Source: Pseudomonadota bacterium | GTDB taxonomy: Bacteria; Desulfobacterota; Binatia; Binatales; Binataceae | DNA length: 64,000 nt | Assembly: GCA_021325025.1 (NCBI GenBank) | Contig: JAJPHZ010000034.1 | Location: 1 to 64,000, forward strand | Direction: 5' to 3' | In this document: positions 26,155 to 35,531 of the stretch, piece by piece | How positions within the stretch are numbered: position 1 is the stretch's first letter | Layout of the letters: the number at the start of each line of letters is the position of its first letter | Notes under the pieces: model-generated | What the model was told of the DNA's origin: nothing | Databases searched by the model: none | Seen by the model: only the letters and a program-made list of their open reading frames with translations | Position numbers and translations under genes: made by a program

Positions 26155-26997
26155 ATGAAGTTTGGAATGTTCGGGATCAATCACGGGCCGTGCGCCATCC
26201 CGTCGACCGCCGCGGCGGTGGCGCGCGCGGCCGAGGATGCGGGCTTTGACAGCCTATGGACCGGTGAGCACATTGTGCTGCCCGATCCGCAGGTGCCGCC
26301 CTCTCCGGTGCCGGCCCATGCGCCGTTCATCGATTCCGCCGTCGCGCTGGCCTACGTCGCGGCCCATACCTCGAAGATCAAGCTCGCCACCGGCATCATC
26401 ATCCTGCCCCAGCGCAATCCGCTGGTGCTGGCCAAGGAACTCGCCTCGGTGGACGTGGTTTCCGGCGGGCGGCTGATCTTCGGGATCGGCATCGGCTACC
26501 TCAAGCCGGAGTTCGACGCGATCGGCGCGCCGTTTGACCATAAGGGTCCGCGCAGCGAGGAATATCTGGCCGCGATGCTGGCGCTGTGGACGATGGAAAA
26601 GCCGGAGTATCGCGGCCGCTTTGTTTCCTTCGGCGGAATCAATGCGATGCCGCGCCCGGTGCAGAAGCCTCATCCGCAGATCGTCTTCGGCGGCCATAGC
26701 AACGGCGCCTACAGCCGCGCCGCCCGCCTGGCCTAGGGATGGTATGGCTTTGCGCTCGACGCCGAAGGGACCGCCAAATGCATCGCCGGCCTGCGCCAGG
26801 CGTGCCGAGGGACGGGGCGGCGCTTCGAGGATCTGGAAATCAGCGTCACGCCACGCGGACGGATCGACCTTGAGGCCGCCAAACGCTTGGCCGATTTGGG
26901 CGTGCATCGCCTTGTGCTGCTGCATCGCGGACGCACCGAGCAGGAAGTCCTGCAATTTGTCTCGCAGACCAGCCAACAGCTAATTGGCAAGGTGTAG
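26155..26997 (+). pseudogene. LLM-class flavin-dependent oxidoreductase interrupted by in-frame TAG
   Basis: Luciferase-like (F420/FMN) oxidoreductase. It begins MKFGMFGINHG, with DSLWTGEHIV, LATGIIILPQRNPLVLAKE, SGGRLIFGIGIGYLKPEF and RPVQKPHPQIVFGG, all typical. An in-frame TAG at 26734-26736 (codon 194) falls exactly in the conserved ARLGDGWYG segment (here RAARLA, stop, GWYGFALD). The same frame then continues with normal family sequence to TAG at 26995. No shift in frame occurs, so a single substitution (for example CAG or AAG to TAG) explains it. It may be a recent pseudogene, a read-through stop or a sequence error. Confidence 0.85.
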
Positions 26998-27068
26998 GCG
27001 GGCGGCTTTTGGCCTTTTGGGTCGCTTTTGGCTAGTTTGTTGCGCAGCGCACGCGCCAACGGAGGTCG

Positions 27069-28247
27069 GTGGATTCGGTGGACCTGAGCTACACCCCGGA
27101 AGAAGAACGCTTCAGAGAGCGGGTACGGACATTCCTCAAAAACAATCTGCCCGAGGGCTGGGGCACGCCGGGCTTTGCCCTGACCGGCCGCGCCAACCTG
27201 GAATTCATGCGCGATTGGACCCGCAAGCTGTACGAGAACGGCTTTTTGGGGATGTCGTGGCCCAGGGAATTCGGCGGCCAGGGTGCGACGCAAATCGAAG
27301 TCGCGATTCTCAACGAGGAGATGGCCCGCTTTCGCGCGCCCGCCCCGCTCAACTTCATGGGGCTGACGATGGTGGGTCCGACCCTCATCGCGCACGGCAC
27401 CGAGGAGCAAAAGAAGCGCTTCATCGGCAAGATTCTGTCGGGCGAGGAACTGTGGTGCCAGGGATTTTCCGAACCGGGCGCGGGCTCGGATCTGGCCGCG
27501 CTGCGCACGCGCGCCGAACTTAAGGGAGACCAGTTTATCGTCAACGGCCAGAAGGTGTGGACCTCGGGAGCGCATTACTCCGACTGGTGCTTTTTGCTGG
27601 TGCGCACCGACCCCACCGCACCCAAGCATCGCGGCATCAGCTACCTGCTGGTGGACATGAAGAGCCCCGGCATCAGCGTCAAACCGCTGCGCCAGATGAC
27701 GGGCGACGCCGATTTCAACGAGGTGTTCTTCGAGGACGTACACGTGCCGCGCGAAAACCTGGTCGGGCGGCTCAACGACGGATGGCGGGTCGCGGTCACC
27801 ACGCTGTCCAACGAGCGCGGCACGATGGCGTTTGCGCTGGCGGCGCGCTACGAAATCATCTTCAACGAGGTCGCGGACTTGTGCCGGCGCAGCGGCGGCG
27901 GAGCGCTGGCCCGCCAGCAGGTAGCGCAGTTCTATATCGACCTGCAATCGCTCAAATACGGCCTGTATCGGAATTTTTCCAAGATTCTGCACGGCGGCAC
28001 GCCCGGACCCGAGGGTTCGATCGCCAAGCTGTGGTGGTCGGAACTGGACCAACGGATGGAGGAGTTCGCGGTGCATATGGCGGGACCCGCCGGCCAACTG
28101 ATGGAAGGCTCGCCCTACGCGATCGATGCGGGGCGCTGGCCGATGGGGCTGCTGCGTTCGCGATGCCTGACGATCGCGGCCGGCACCTCCGAAATCCATC
28201 GCAACACAATCGCCGAGCGCATCCTCGGGATGCCCAAGGGGCGCTGA
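27069..28247 (+). CDS. Acyl-CoA dehydrogenase
   Basis: Protein of 392 residues with the full ACAD plan. N-terminal domain: SYTPEEERFRERVRTFLKNN and MSWPREFGGQGATQIE. Middle domain: WCQGFSEPGAGSDLAALRTRA, FIVNGQKVWTSGAHYSDWC. C-terminal domain: VAVTTLSNERGTMAF and the closing TIAAGTSEIHRNTIAERILGMPK. The FAD-loop signatures match well, better than those of the ACAD at 5091. GGAGG at 27061 supports GTG 27069 or GTG 27078 as start. It follows the broken LLM gene and precedes a DUF35/thiolase pair, suggesting one acyl-CoA catabolic operon. Confidence 0.95.
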   Translation: MDSVDLSYTPEEERFRERVRTFLKNNLPEGWGTPGFALTGRANLEFMRDWTRKLYENGFLGMSWPREFGGQGATQIEVAILNEEMARFRAPAPLNFMGLTMVGPTLIAHGTEEQKKRFIGKILSGEELWCQGFSEPGAGSDLAALRTRAELKGDQFIVNGQKVWTSGAHYSDWCFLLVRTDPTAPKHRGISYLLVDMKSPGISVKPLRQMTGDADFNEVFFEDVHVPRENLVGRLNDGWRVAVTTLSNERGTMAFALAARYEIIFNEVADLCRRSGGGALARQQVAQFYIDLQSLKYGLYRNFSKILHGGTPGPEGSIAKLWWSELDQRMEEFAVHMAGPAGQLMEGSPYAIDAGRWPMGLLRSRCLTIAAGTSEIHRNTIAERILGMPKGR

Positions 28248-28351
28248 ACCGGAGCCCGCCGTTAACTGGCACGACTGCTCGGCACTATTTTGAACAAGTG
28301 GCGATGCCGCCCACAGGCGGCAGCCGATAATAGCCATTGGGAGAGCGAACC

Positions 28352-28762
28352 TTGCCCGAAGCCAAACGACCGCTGCCTAAACCAACGCCCGAGACGCGCC
28401 ATTTCTGGGAAGGAGCCGCCGCCGGCGAATTGCGCCTGCAGCGCTGCGATCAATGCCGCCACGTGTACTTCCCGCCGCGGCCCTTTTGCCCCAAATGCGC
28501 CTCGCGCAAGGTTTCGGTATTCAAGGCCAGCGGCAAAGCCAGACTTTACAGCTACGTGATCAACCATCGCCCGATGCCGCCCTTCACCGCGCCCTATTCG
28601 ATCGCGGTCGTCGAGCTTGAGGAGGGGCCGCGCATGATGACCAACGTCGTCGGATGCCCGCAAACACCCCAGGCCTTGCAGCTCGACATGGCGCTGGAGG
28701 TGGTGTTCGAAAAGCAGACCGACGAGATCACCCTTCCCTTCTTTAAACCGGCAGGTGCTTGA
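28352..28762 (+). CDS. Zn-ribbon OB-fold acyl-CoA-associated protein (DUF35)
   Basis: Protein of about 136 residues: N-terminal helix, a rubredoxin-like zinc ribbon with CDQC and CPKC, then an OB-fold (ARLYSYVINHRPMPP, APYSIAVVELEEGPRMMTNV). DUF35 proteins partner thiolases and, in steroid side-chain degradation, hydratases. TTG 28352 is preceded by GGGAGAG at six bases and is chosen over TTG 28337. Its stop lies two bases before the ATG of the thiolase-like gene, so the two are co-translated and probably form a complex. Confidence 0.9.
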   Translation: MPEAKRPLPKPTPETRHFWEGAAAGELRLQRCDQCRHVYFPPRPFCPKCASRKVSVFKASGKARLYSYVINHRPMPPFTAPYSIAVVELEEGPRMMTNVVGCPQTPQALQLDMALEVVFEKQTDEITLPFFKPAGA

Positions 28763-28764
28763 CG

Positions 28765-29907
28765 ATGAAACGCAAGTCGATTGCGGTGGTCGGTGCGGCT
28801 GAGACTACCGAACTGGGCCTGATTCCCAACGTTTCCCAAATTCAGCTTCACGCCGACGCGGCGCTCAACGCGATGGCGGACGCGGGGCTCAAACCCGCCG
28901 ACATCGACGGGCTTGCCACGACCCCGGAGTGGACGCCGGTGCTGGCCAATTACCTTGGTATCACGCCGGGATGGGTGGACGGCACGATGGTGGGCGGATG
29001 CTCATTCATGCTGCATGTACGTCATGCGGCAGCGGCGATCAACGAAGGCTTGTGCCGCACTGTGCTCATCACCCACGGCGAAAGCGGCCGCTCCCGCGTC
29101 GGGGTCGGCGGATTTGCAGGAAATCGCGCCAGCCTGGAGGGACAGTTCGAGGCGCCCTACGGCATCATGGGGCCAACCACCGTCTTCACCATCCCGGCGC
29201 TGCGCTACATGAAGACCTATGGCGTCACCGAGGAGCAGCTCGCGATGGTGGCGGTGGTGCAGCGCGAGTGGGCGGCCAGGAACCCGCGCGCGACGATGAA
29301 GGATCCGATCACGGTGCAGGACGTGCTCAACTCGCGGATGATCGCCTATCCGTTCCGCCTGATGATGTGCTGCCTGGTCACCGACGGCGGCGGCGCGCTG
29401 ATCCTGACGTCAGCCGAGCGCGCCAAAGACTTTCCGCGCAAGCCCGTCTACATCCTGGGCACCGGCGAAGCGGCGGAATCGTGGATGATAAGCCAGATGG
29501 AGGACTTCACCACCTCCAAGGCCTTCAGGGTATCGGGAGGCAAGGCCTTTGAGGAGGCGGGCATCAGCCACCAGGACGTCGACCATCTGATGATCTACGA
29601 CGCGTTCGCGCATCTGCCGCTGTATGGACTGGAGGATCTGGGCTTCTGCAAGCGGGGCGAGGCAGCCGCTTTCATCTGGGAGCGCAACACCGCGCCCGGC
29701 GGCAAGCTGCCGGTCAATACCAACGGCGGCGGGCTGAGCTACATGCACTCGGGCATGTACGGCATGTACGCGTTGCAGGAAAGCGTGCGCCAGATGCGCG
29801 GGATTGCGCCGGCGCAGGTGCCTGGCGCCAGAATCTCCGTATGCCACGGCGTGGGCGGGATGTTCGCCGCCAGCGGCACCATCATTTTCAGCAACGAGGC
29901 GCCCTAA
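28765..29907 (+). CDS. Thiolase-like protein (SCP2/lipid-transfer thiolase family)
   Basis: Thiolase-fold protein of 380 residues. Landmarks: VGAAETTELG, DIDGLATTPEW, the active-site region MVGGCSFMLHVRHAAAAI (nucleophile Cys), MMCCLVTDGGGALILTSAERA, DVDHLMIYDAFAHLPLYGLEDLGFC, and the C-terminal NTNGGGLSYMHSGMYG (catalytic His) plus CHGVGGMF. The layout matches the non-condensing/SCPx-like thiolases paired with DUF35. Likely cleaves a beta-keto or branched acyl-CoA. Substrate unknown. Confidence 0.92.
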   Translation: MKRKSIAVVGAAETTELGLIPNVSQIQLHADAALNAMADAGLKPADIDGLATTPEWTPVLANYLGITPGWVDGTMVGGCSFMLHVRHAAAAINEGLCRTVLITHGESGRSRVGVGGFAGNRASLEGQFEAPYGIMGPTTVFTIPALRYMKTYGVTEEQLAMVAVVQREWAARNPRATMKDPITVQDVLNSRMIAYPFRLMMCCLVTDGGGALILTSAERAKDFPRKPVYILGTGEAAESWMISQMEDFTTSKAFRVSGGKAFEEAGISHQDVDHLMIYDAFAHLPLYGLEDLGFCKRGEAAAFIWERNTAPGGKLPVNTNGGGLSYMHSGMYGMYALQESVRQMRGIAPAQVPGARISVCHGVGGMFAASGTIIFSNEAP

Positions 29908-29990
29908 AGGCACCCATCCTCAAGCCCGCACATCGCACCACAGCGGCCCTCTGGTCGGCCGCAAAGATGGCGCCTGTCAGAGCGAAGCGT

Positions 29991-30752
29991 TCACTGCGCG
30001 ACGCAGCCGCCGTCCACCGGCATTGTGATCCCGGTCACCAGCGAGGCGGCCGGAGAGCACAGCCACACCACCGCTTCGGCGATTTCCTCGGGCCGGCCGA
30101 GCCGGCCAATCGGCTGCAGATGGCGCGTGATATGCTGCGCCATCTCCGATTCCAGGCCCACGCTGCGCTCGACCATCGGTGTATGGATGTATCCGGGGCA
30201 AACCGCGTTGACGCGAATCCCCCGCTGGGCGTACATCAAGGCGGCCGACTTCGTCAGCCCGGCGACACCGTGCTTGGCCGCGGTGTAGGCGAACGCGCCC
30301 GGGATACCCACCAGGCCCAGGATCGACGACGTGTTGACAATCGCGCCGCCGCCCTGCTTGAGCATCTGCTCGACCTCGCATTGCATGCTGAAAAACACAC
30401 CGGTCAGATTGATAGCGATCACACGATGCCAGTTTTCGTGGTCCCACGGATTGTCGCGGGCGCCGGCGCCCTCGATGCCCGCGTTGTTAAAGGCGCAGTC
30501 CAGGCGGCCCCAACTCTCGACCGTCTGGCGCACGGCGCGGCTGATTTCTTCCGCCTTGGACACGTCGGCCTGAAAGAATTGCCCCTCACCGATCTCCTTG
30601 ATCATATTGAGCGTTTGTTTCCCGCCTTCGGGCACGTAATCGACGATCGCGACCCGGGCACCCTCCCGGGCAAAAGCCAGCGCGGTGGCGCGTCCAATTC
30701 CTGAACCGCCGCCGGTGACCAGCGCGGTCTTTCCTTCGAGGCTGCCTGCCAT
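29991..30752 (-). CDS. Short-chain dehydrogenase/reductase (SDR)
   Basis: Classical SDR of 253 residues. The cofactor loop is TGGGSGIG (residues about 12-19), acidic residue in IVDYVPEGG (NAD preference plausible), NNAG motif, catalytic Ser in NTSSILG, and Y-T-A-A-K with catalytic Tyr/Lys. The C-terminal [10 protein letters not shown] is typical of FabG-like enzymes. ATG 30752 follows GCGGAGTG and is preferred to the longer 30812 start. It is convergent with the DUF35/thiolase operon. Confidence 0.94.
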   Translation of the reverse strand: MAGSLEGKTALVTGGGSGIGRATALAFAREGARVAIVDYVPEGGKQTLNMIKEIGEGQFFQADVSKAEEISRAVRQTVESWGRLDCAFNNAGIEGAGARDNPWDHENWHRVIAINLTGVFFSMQCEVEQMLKQGGGAIVNTSSILGLVGIPGAFAYTAAKHGVAGLTKSAALMYAQRGIRVNAVCPGYIHTPMVERSVGLESEMAQHITRHLQPIGRLGRPEEIAEAVVWLCSPAASLVTGITMPVDGGCVAQ

Positions 30753-31164
30753 GGTTATCACTCCGCTGATAGCGTTGCGGGTGTTGTAAAACAATTTCAA
30801 CACCCGGCGCAAACCAGCCTGCTACGCGGCGGCAAGGGCGTTTTCCACCTGCCCCGCACCCCAAGGCTCGTGAACCGCCCAAGGCTGTGTATTTCGCATT
30901 CGCAATCGTTACCGGTTAAAGCCCAAATGGTGTAGAATGACGCGCTATGCAAACCGTGGGGCAAACGCTGAGTGTCCCGCGCAGCTGGCGGACATCGGGG
31001 CCGGACCTGCCGCGTCGGATATTGACGGCGGCACAAGCGGGCAGCCAGCGCTCTCAACGTGCGCCGCCGCACAACCGGATTCCGTCGTGCGCGTTTAACG
31101 ATCGTCAACTGCAACCAATCGCGCGATCGGGCGCGGTTGCGCGAAATCCTGGGGGAGTCGCAAT
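30753..31164. other. Divergent intergenic region (SDR / DUF1329)
   Basis: About 410 bases without a supported gene. It must hold promoters for both flanking genes. A candidate for the DUF1329 gene lies at 30909-30938. Confidence 0.45.
30909..30938 (+). promoter_or_regulatory. Candidate promoter upstream of the DUF1329 gene
   Basis: TAGAAT (30933-30938) is a good -10 match; TTACCG (30909-30914) at 18 bases is a weak -35. It would give a leader of over 200 bases. Low-confidence pattern match. Confidence 0.25.
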
Positions 31165-32514
31165 ATGTCAAGTTATCGATCGGCTTGCATAGCGGCAGCA
31201 ATTGCACTGTTGCTGCCGGGCCTCGCGCACAGCCAGGGTCTGGTCGTCACCGACCACCTGGACCTCAATGCCTTCGCGTCTCATCAGGTGATTCACAGCG
31301 ACGCCCAGATCCCGGTGGGCACCAGGATCACCATGCAGAACTGGCAGAAGTACAAAAGTTTCATGTCCTACGGCATGCAGACCCTGTTCATGCGCACCAC
31401 TCACTGGCAGATGCCCGACGATATCGAGATGGACGTCGGGCCAACCACCAACATGCCGCTCCCCAAGACCTATCTGGATGACACCGAGAGGTACGGCAAA
31501 CAGGCTCGTCTGGTTCCCACCGCGGACGGCAGTTTCGAGATCGCCGGCTATGTCGCCGGGATGCCGTTCCCACATCCCAGCGGCCCCAACGCCGGGATGG
31601 AGATACTGTACGATCAATACTACTCGTATATTCCATACCTGAGCTGGACCATCGGATACGACGACCCCGCGCGCGGCGGATGGAACATCGACCGATACGG
31701 AAACAAGACGCAGAGTTCAGCGGAGGAGATCTGGTTCAAGGTCAATCATCTGTCGGAGCCGGACAAGCCCAAAACTATTCCCGGCTACGAACGCTACTTT
31801 ATGACTCAGAACGTCATAGTATTGGAGCCCGAGGAGTCCAAATATACCAACCTCCTCCAGGTATTCTCCAACGATCCCGCCGATCTTCCGGAGACCTACG
31901 TATTCGTTCCCGCGTTGCGCCGCTCATTGCGGCTTTCTTCGGCGGCGCGATGTGCTCCGGCGGTCGGCACTGACTTCACCGCCGATGATTTCCGCGGGAT
32001 GAACATTCAGCCGCCGATCTTCAGAGCCACGTTGCTGGCCGAGGAATACGTCATCGCGATGACCAACCAGACACCGGCCTATAAGCTCACCAAGAACTAT
32101 TATCAGCCCGTATTCCTGCCCAAACCGATAGTAGGAAAATGGGAGAACCGGCCCGTTTGGGTGATCGATGTGCAGCGCGTACCCAGATTGCAGGCGGGAT
32201 ATTGCTACTCGCACCGGATAGCTTATATCGACCGCCAGACGCTGCAGGTGCTCTATGCGGACCTGTGGGACAGCAACGGCAAGTTCTACAAATCCAACGA
32301 GGCCGAATTCGAACCGATGAAGCATCCCGAGGGCGGTGTGGTGCTGGGAATCGGCGGCCCGGGCAACGGCAAGTTCACCATGTACGACTTCCAGAACGGG
32401 CACGCCAGCCATGCGTTGCAGTTCGAAGCGAAAATCGACAAGGAAGTCGCCAAGCAGTACGAGGACTTCAATCGCTACGGGACCCCGGCCGGGATGTTGC
32501 AGGTAATGCAGTAG
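31165..32514 (+). CDS. DUF1329 family outer-membrane-associated protein
   Basis: Secreted protein of 449 residues with signal peptide (ACIAAAIALLLPGLAHSQG). DUF1329 landmarks: GYVAGMPFPHPSGPNAGMEI early, a central RPVWVIDVQRVPR segment, FVPALRRSLRLSSAARCAP with the family's Arg-rich strand, DFTADDFRG, and SHRIAYIDRQTLQVLYADLWD. The family has a LolA/LolB-like sandwich fold and is often found near lipid or hydrophobic-substrate catabolism genes with outer-membrane exporters. It may bind a hydrophobic ligand in the periplasm. Here it stands alone. Confidence 0.9.
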   Translation: MSSYRSACIAAAIALLLPGLAHSQGLVVTDHLDLNAFASHQVIHSDAQIPVGTRITMQNWQKYKSFMSYGMQTLFMRTTHWQMPDDIEMDVGPTTNMPLPKTYLDDTERYGKQARLVPTADGSFEIAGYVAGMPFPHPSGPNAGMEILYDQYYSYIPYLSWTIGYDDPARGGWNIDRYGNKTQSSAEEIWFKVNHLSEPDKPKTIPGYERYFMTQNVIVLEPEESKYTNLLQVFSNDPADLPETYVFVPALRRSLRLSSAARCAPAVGTDFTADDFRGMNIQPPIFRATLLAEEYVIAMTNQTPAYKLTKNYYQPVFLPKPIVGKWENRPVWVIDVQRVPRLQAGYCYSHRIAYIDRQTLQVLYADLWDSNGKFYKSNEAEFEPMKHPEGGVVLGIGGPGNGKFTMYDFQNGHASHALQFEAKIDKEVAKQYEDFNRYGTPAGMLQVMQ

Positions 32515-32734
32515 CAGACTTGCGCCCCCACCCGGGGAGGTTGCGCAGCGGCGATGGCGGAGGCGGGAAGCAAGGCTCACCCCGGGATCCCGTCTCCGCC
32601 AGGGGCTCCTGACTCAGCTTCACAGGCAATGCGGCTAGCCCGGCCGCATCGCTAACATCCGGCGATCGTTGCCGGCGTTGCGAGCAATGATTCAGCGGCG
32701 CCGCGATATTGCAACCGGGATCGCCTCGTAGCGT

Positions 32735-33169
32735 TCAGCGCCGGCGTCTGCCGGACCATTCAGGAATGCCCTGAGTGTCGCGCAGGGTAAGGGTCCTGCC
32801 GTTGGTCCTGACTTCACGCGCAATGATTGCGTCGTGTCCCTGATACCTCACCTTCGAGCCGGTCACTTCGATCCGATCATTCCTGGCAAAACTGAACTTA
32901 TTGCGGGCCAGGAAAGCGGACGGCCCGAGATGGACGTCAAGGCTGCCGGAGTCGGTTTTAAGATCGAGATGAATTCCTCCCCCACCGCGCCCTTTCCGGC
33001 GCATGGTTCTGACTTCTTCAACTATCCCGGAGACGGTGATCTCGGTGGCCGGGTTGTAAAATCGATCGCCTCCGCGCCGGCCCGTTTCTGTGCAATAGGC
33101 GAGCTGGACCGTGCAGACGACGACAGTTGCCACTATCAGCAGCACGTCAAAGGTACGCCGTGAGTTCAT
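32735..33169 (-). CDS. Small secreted hypothetical protein, possible OB-fold
   Basis: Protein of 144 residues, not recognised by name. N-terminal hydrophobic signal (TFDVLLIVATVVVCTVQLAY), then one beta-rich domain: ITVSGIVEEVRTM, a basic Gly-rich turn (MRRKGRGGGG), HLDLKTDSGSLDVHLGP, DRIEVTGSKVRYQGHDAIIA, and an R-x-R-R-R end. The strand pattern with IEVTGS resembles small bacterial OB-fold (nucleic-acid-binding-like) periplasmic proteins. The start at 33169 is set by GGGGGAG just upstream. Confidence 0.65.
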   Translation of the reverse strand: MNSRRTFDVLLIVATVVVCTVQLAYCTETGRRGGDRFYNPATEITVSGIVEEVRTMRRKGRGGGGIHLDLKTDSGSLDVHLGPSAFLARNKFSFARNDRIEVTGSKVRYQGHDAIIAREVRTNGRTLTLRDTQGIPEWSGRRRR

Positions 33170-33338
33170 CGTAACTCCCCCAAAGAGGATTTCGCCTGCG
33201 ATCCGCAGCGTTGCTTTTACCGCTGCGCATCGCAATCGCAAAAGCTACGCCAAGTTTGCGGCAACACTTCAACCGATACTTTCCGTCGTTCAAGCAATCG
33301 GATCGACATAACGACAAACGGAATGGGACTTGCTCCCG

Positions 33339-33629
33339 ATGTCAGAGACGATGGTTACGCTGCAGAAGACGGCTTCGCTTTATGCGGTGATGGCGTGGCT
33401 TCTCCTGGTTCCTCCGCCAGGCTCTGACGCCAGGACGCCACTTAAGCAATGGATAAAGATGGGCGTCTACGAAACCCGCGACAGTTGTGAGTTGGAAATC
33501 AAGCTGCACCATTCGGGTGCTCATTCGATGTTCCCAAATCGCGGCGAGCTCGCCAAATCAGAGGCTCACGAACATGCGAGTGTTGAATCCGCCGAATGCG
33601 TGCCTGAGGACGACCCACGCCTCAAGTAA
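33339..33629 (+). CDS. Small secreted hypothetical protein
   Basis: About 96 residues. A hydrophobic segment (SLYAVMAWLLLVPPPGSDAR) could be a signal peptide; the mature part is polar with two cysteines and several histidines (KLHHSGAHS, EAHEHASVESAEC). No family recognised. Starts at 33330, 33339 or 33351 are possible. It is divergent from the gene at 33169. Coding status moderately supported by the signal-like N-terminus. Confidence 0.45.
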   Translation: MSETMVTLQKTASLYAVMAWLLLVPPPGSDARTPLKQWIKMGVYETRDSCELEIKLHHSGAHSMFPNRGELAKSEAHEHASVESAECVPEDDPRLK

Positions 33630-33924
33630 GCCGCAAGCTTCAGTCACCGAAACGCACCAAGGCTGTCACCGTCGGAGTCACCCCAGAGCCGATTGGTGCG
33701 AATAGAACCATCGGCCATCCATGCCCCCATCACAATTCCTGACGATTTCCATAGCAACATTCTTTGCGCGAGCGGCACGCAAATTGCGCCGCGTCACGTT
33801 AGACTCGACTTCTTCTCAGCGACGTCACGACCGGCATCACCGAGGTCGTGGCAAAACACTCTGAGGGCTGGCGCCGCCTCCCGACGGCGCAATCTGCATC
33901 TCCACGGCGTCGCTTGGTTGAAAG

Positions 33925-34935
33925 ATGGATCGTCAGCAGATTTGCCCGGATATTGACCACGGTTCGTCGCAGGTACCGGCGGAAGAGAAGCGGACACCGG
34001 CGAGCAGCGTGGTGCTGCACGTTGAGGGTCTCGGAAAAAGTTATGGCTCTTTGATTGCCGTAACGGATTTGAGTCTCGAGCTGCACGCGGGCGAAGTCTT
34101 CGGTCTGCTCGGGCCGAACGGTGCCGGCAAAACCACCGCCATCTCCATGCTCTCAACCGAGCTGCCGCCATCGCAAGGCGACGCAGTGCTGTGCGGAATC
34201 AGCATTCGCAGGCAAGCCGGATTGGTGCGCCGCTGGATCGGAGTCGTTCCCGAAGAGATCGCGCTTTATCCGAAACTGACCGCGGCGGAGAACCTGCGCT
34301 TTTTCGGCCGCATCTATGGCGTTGGCGGGATGGAGCTCGAGCACCGCATCGATGAGCTGCTGCATCTGGTGGGACTGCAAGGACGCCGCGACAACTATGT
34401 CGCAACGCTGTCGAGCGGGATGAAGCATCGTCTCAATCTGACTGTAGCTCTGGTGCATCGCCCCAGACTGATCCTGATGGACGAACCTACCCTCGGCGTG
34501 GATCCATACTCGCGCCGGCAGATCGCCGACGCCGTACGCCGGCTGCGCCAGGACGGCGCCGCCATCCTGTACACGACTCACGACATGGAGGAGGCCGAAA
34601 CGCTGTGCGACCGGCTTGGAATCATCAGCCGTGGAAGACTGATTGCGACAGGCACTCTGGCCGAGCTGCTCGGCACTCTGGAATATACGGAAGCCATCCA
34701 GATAACCGGTCTGCCCGCCGGCACCGACTTGTCCGAAGTGCAGGCAGCAGGCGATGTGTGCAGCATCGAGCAGTATAACGGCACAGTGCGGCTCTTGGTG
34801 AGAAACGCCGCAAGGTTCCTGGCCCCGCTGCATAAGGTCATCAGCTTTTACGGGCCACCGGCGCGGGTGACGATCTCGCCTCCGAGCCTCAAGGAACTTT
34901 TTTTACGCCTTACCAGCGAGGAGGTTCGGCGTTGA
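33925..34935 (+). CDS. ABC transporter ATP-binding protein (ABC-2 / NatA-DrrA type)
   Basis: Protein of 336 residues, cytoplasmic ATPase. Walker A is GPNGAGKTT, Q-loop GVVPEEIALYPKLTAAEN, signature LSSGMKHRL, Walker B LILMDEPTLGVDP, H-loop TTHDMEEAETL. A C-terminal domain of about 90 residues (residues about 245-336) is typical for ABC-2 exporters of the DrrA/NatA/CcmA group. Its TGA overlaps the ATG of the next gene by one base, and the next two junctions overlap by four. This shows a four-gene operon with an MlaC-like protein, an ABC-2 permease and an MlaA-like lipoprotein. It is not an MlaF: the C-terminal extension and the partner permease differ. Confidence 0.94.
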   Translation: MDRQQICPDIDHGSSQVPAEEKRTPASSVVLHVEGLGKSYGSLIAVTDLSLELHAGEVFGLLGPNGAGKTTAISMLSTELPPSQGDAVLCGISIRRQAGLVRRWIGVVPEEIALYPKLTAAENLRFFGRIYGVGGMELEHRIDELLHLVGLQGRRDNYVATLSSGMKHRLNLTVALVHRPRLILMDEPTLGVDPYSRRQIADAVRRLRQDGAAILYTTHDMEEAETLCDRLGIISRGRLIATGTLAELLGTLEYTEAIQITGLPAGTDLSEVQAAGDVCSIEQYNGTVRLLVRNAARFLAPLHKVISFYGPPARVTISPPSLKELFLRLTSEEVRR

Positions 34936-35531
34936 TGCGCGCTCTGCAACTGGGTCCCGTGCTTGGGCTCCTTTTCACGGCTCAGTCGGTAGCGGCGGTC
35001 AGCGCAACGGACTGCACGCGCGCCACGCTGCAGGAAGCGAGCGCGATCGTCAGCAGCGACCGGACGCACAATCAGAAGCTGGCAGCGTTGTCGGCGCTGT
35101 TCAGAAAATTCCTGGATACCGACACGATGGGGCGGGCGGTGCTGGGCCGGCATTGGTCGAATCTGACGCCTTCGCAGCAAAAGGAATTTTTGGTTCTGTT
35201 CCGGGAACTGTTCGAAAGAACTTACGTAAAAAAGCTGCTGCTCTTCGAAAATCCCCGTTTTGCCTATGTCGGCGAAACGGCTTTGGAAGGCGGCGAAAGC
35301 CGTGTCGACACCAAAATAATCACGCCCCGGGACGAATTTGCGGTGGTCTATGTGCTTCGGCCTGAGGGCCAAAGCTGGCTGGCTACCGCGATCATGGTTG
35401 AAGACGTCAGTCTGACCGCAAACCTGGCCGCTCAGTTCGACCGCATGCTGTCGCGGATGTCGGTGGAGGACACGCTCGACCTGTTGCGCCGCAAATACGG
35501 GCGCGGCACCGGGGAAGAAAAGCAATTATGA
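34935..35531 (+). CDS. MlaC/Ttg2D-family periplasmic lipid-binding protein
   Basis: Protein of 198 residues with signal peptide (LGPVLGLLFTAQSVAAVSA). MlaC pattern: KLAALSALFRKFLDTDTMGRAVLGRHWSNLTPSQQKEFLVLFRELFERTY-type helices (here about residues 48-96), then the NTF2-like sheet VDTKIITPRDEFAVVYVLR and WLATAIMVEDVSLTANLAAQF. The MlaC family carries phospholipids across the periplasm between the outer-membrane MlaA complex and an inner-membrane transporter. It overlaps its neighbours at both ends, placing it between ATPase and permease genes. Confidence 0.9.
   Translation: MRALQLGPVLGLLFTAQSVAAVSATDCTRATLQEASAIVSSDRTHNQKLAALSALFRKFLDTDTMGRAVLGRHWSNLTPSQQKEFLVLFRELFERTYVKKLLLFENPRFAYVGETALEGGESRVDTKIITPRDEFAVVYVLRPEGQSWLATAIMVEDVSLTANLAAQFDRMLSRMSVEDTLDLLRRKYGRGTGEEKQL

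Noticed and set aside
26734..26736. TAG read as pyrrolysine or recoded amber
   Set aside because: TAG ends other genes in the window, there is no family precedent at this site, and no pyl genes are seen.
26733..28337. 534-codon reverse open frame
   Set aside because: Antisense to the acyl-CoA dehydrogenase, which has complete family motifs.
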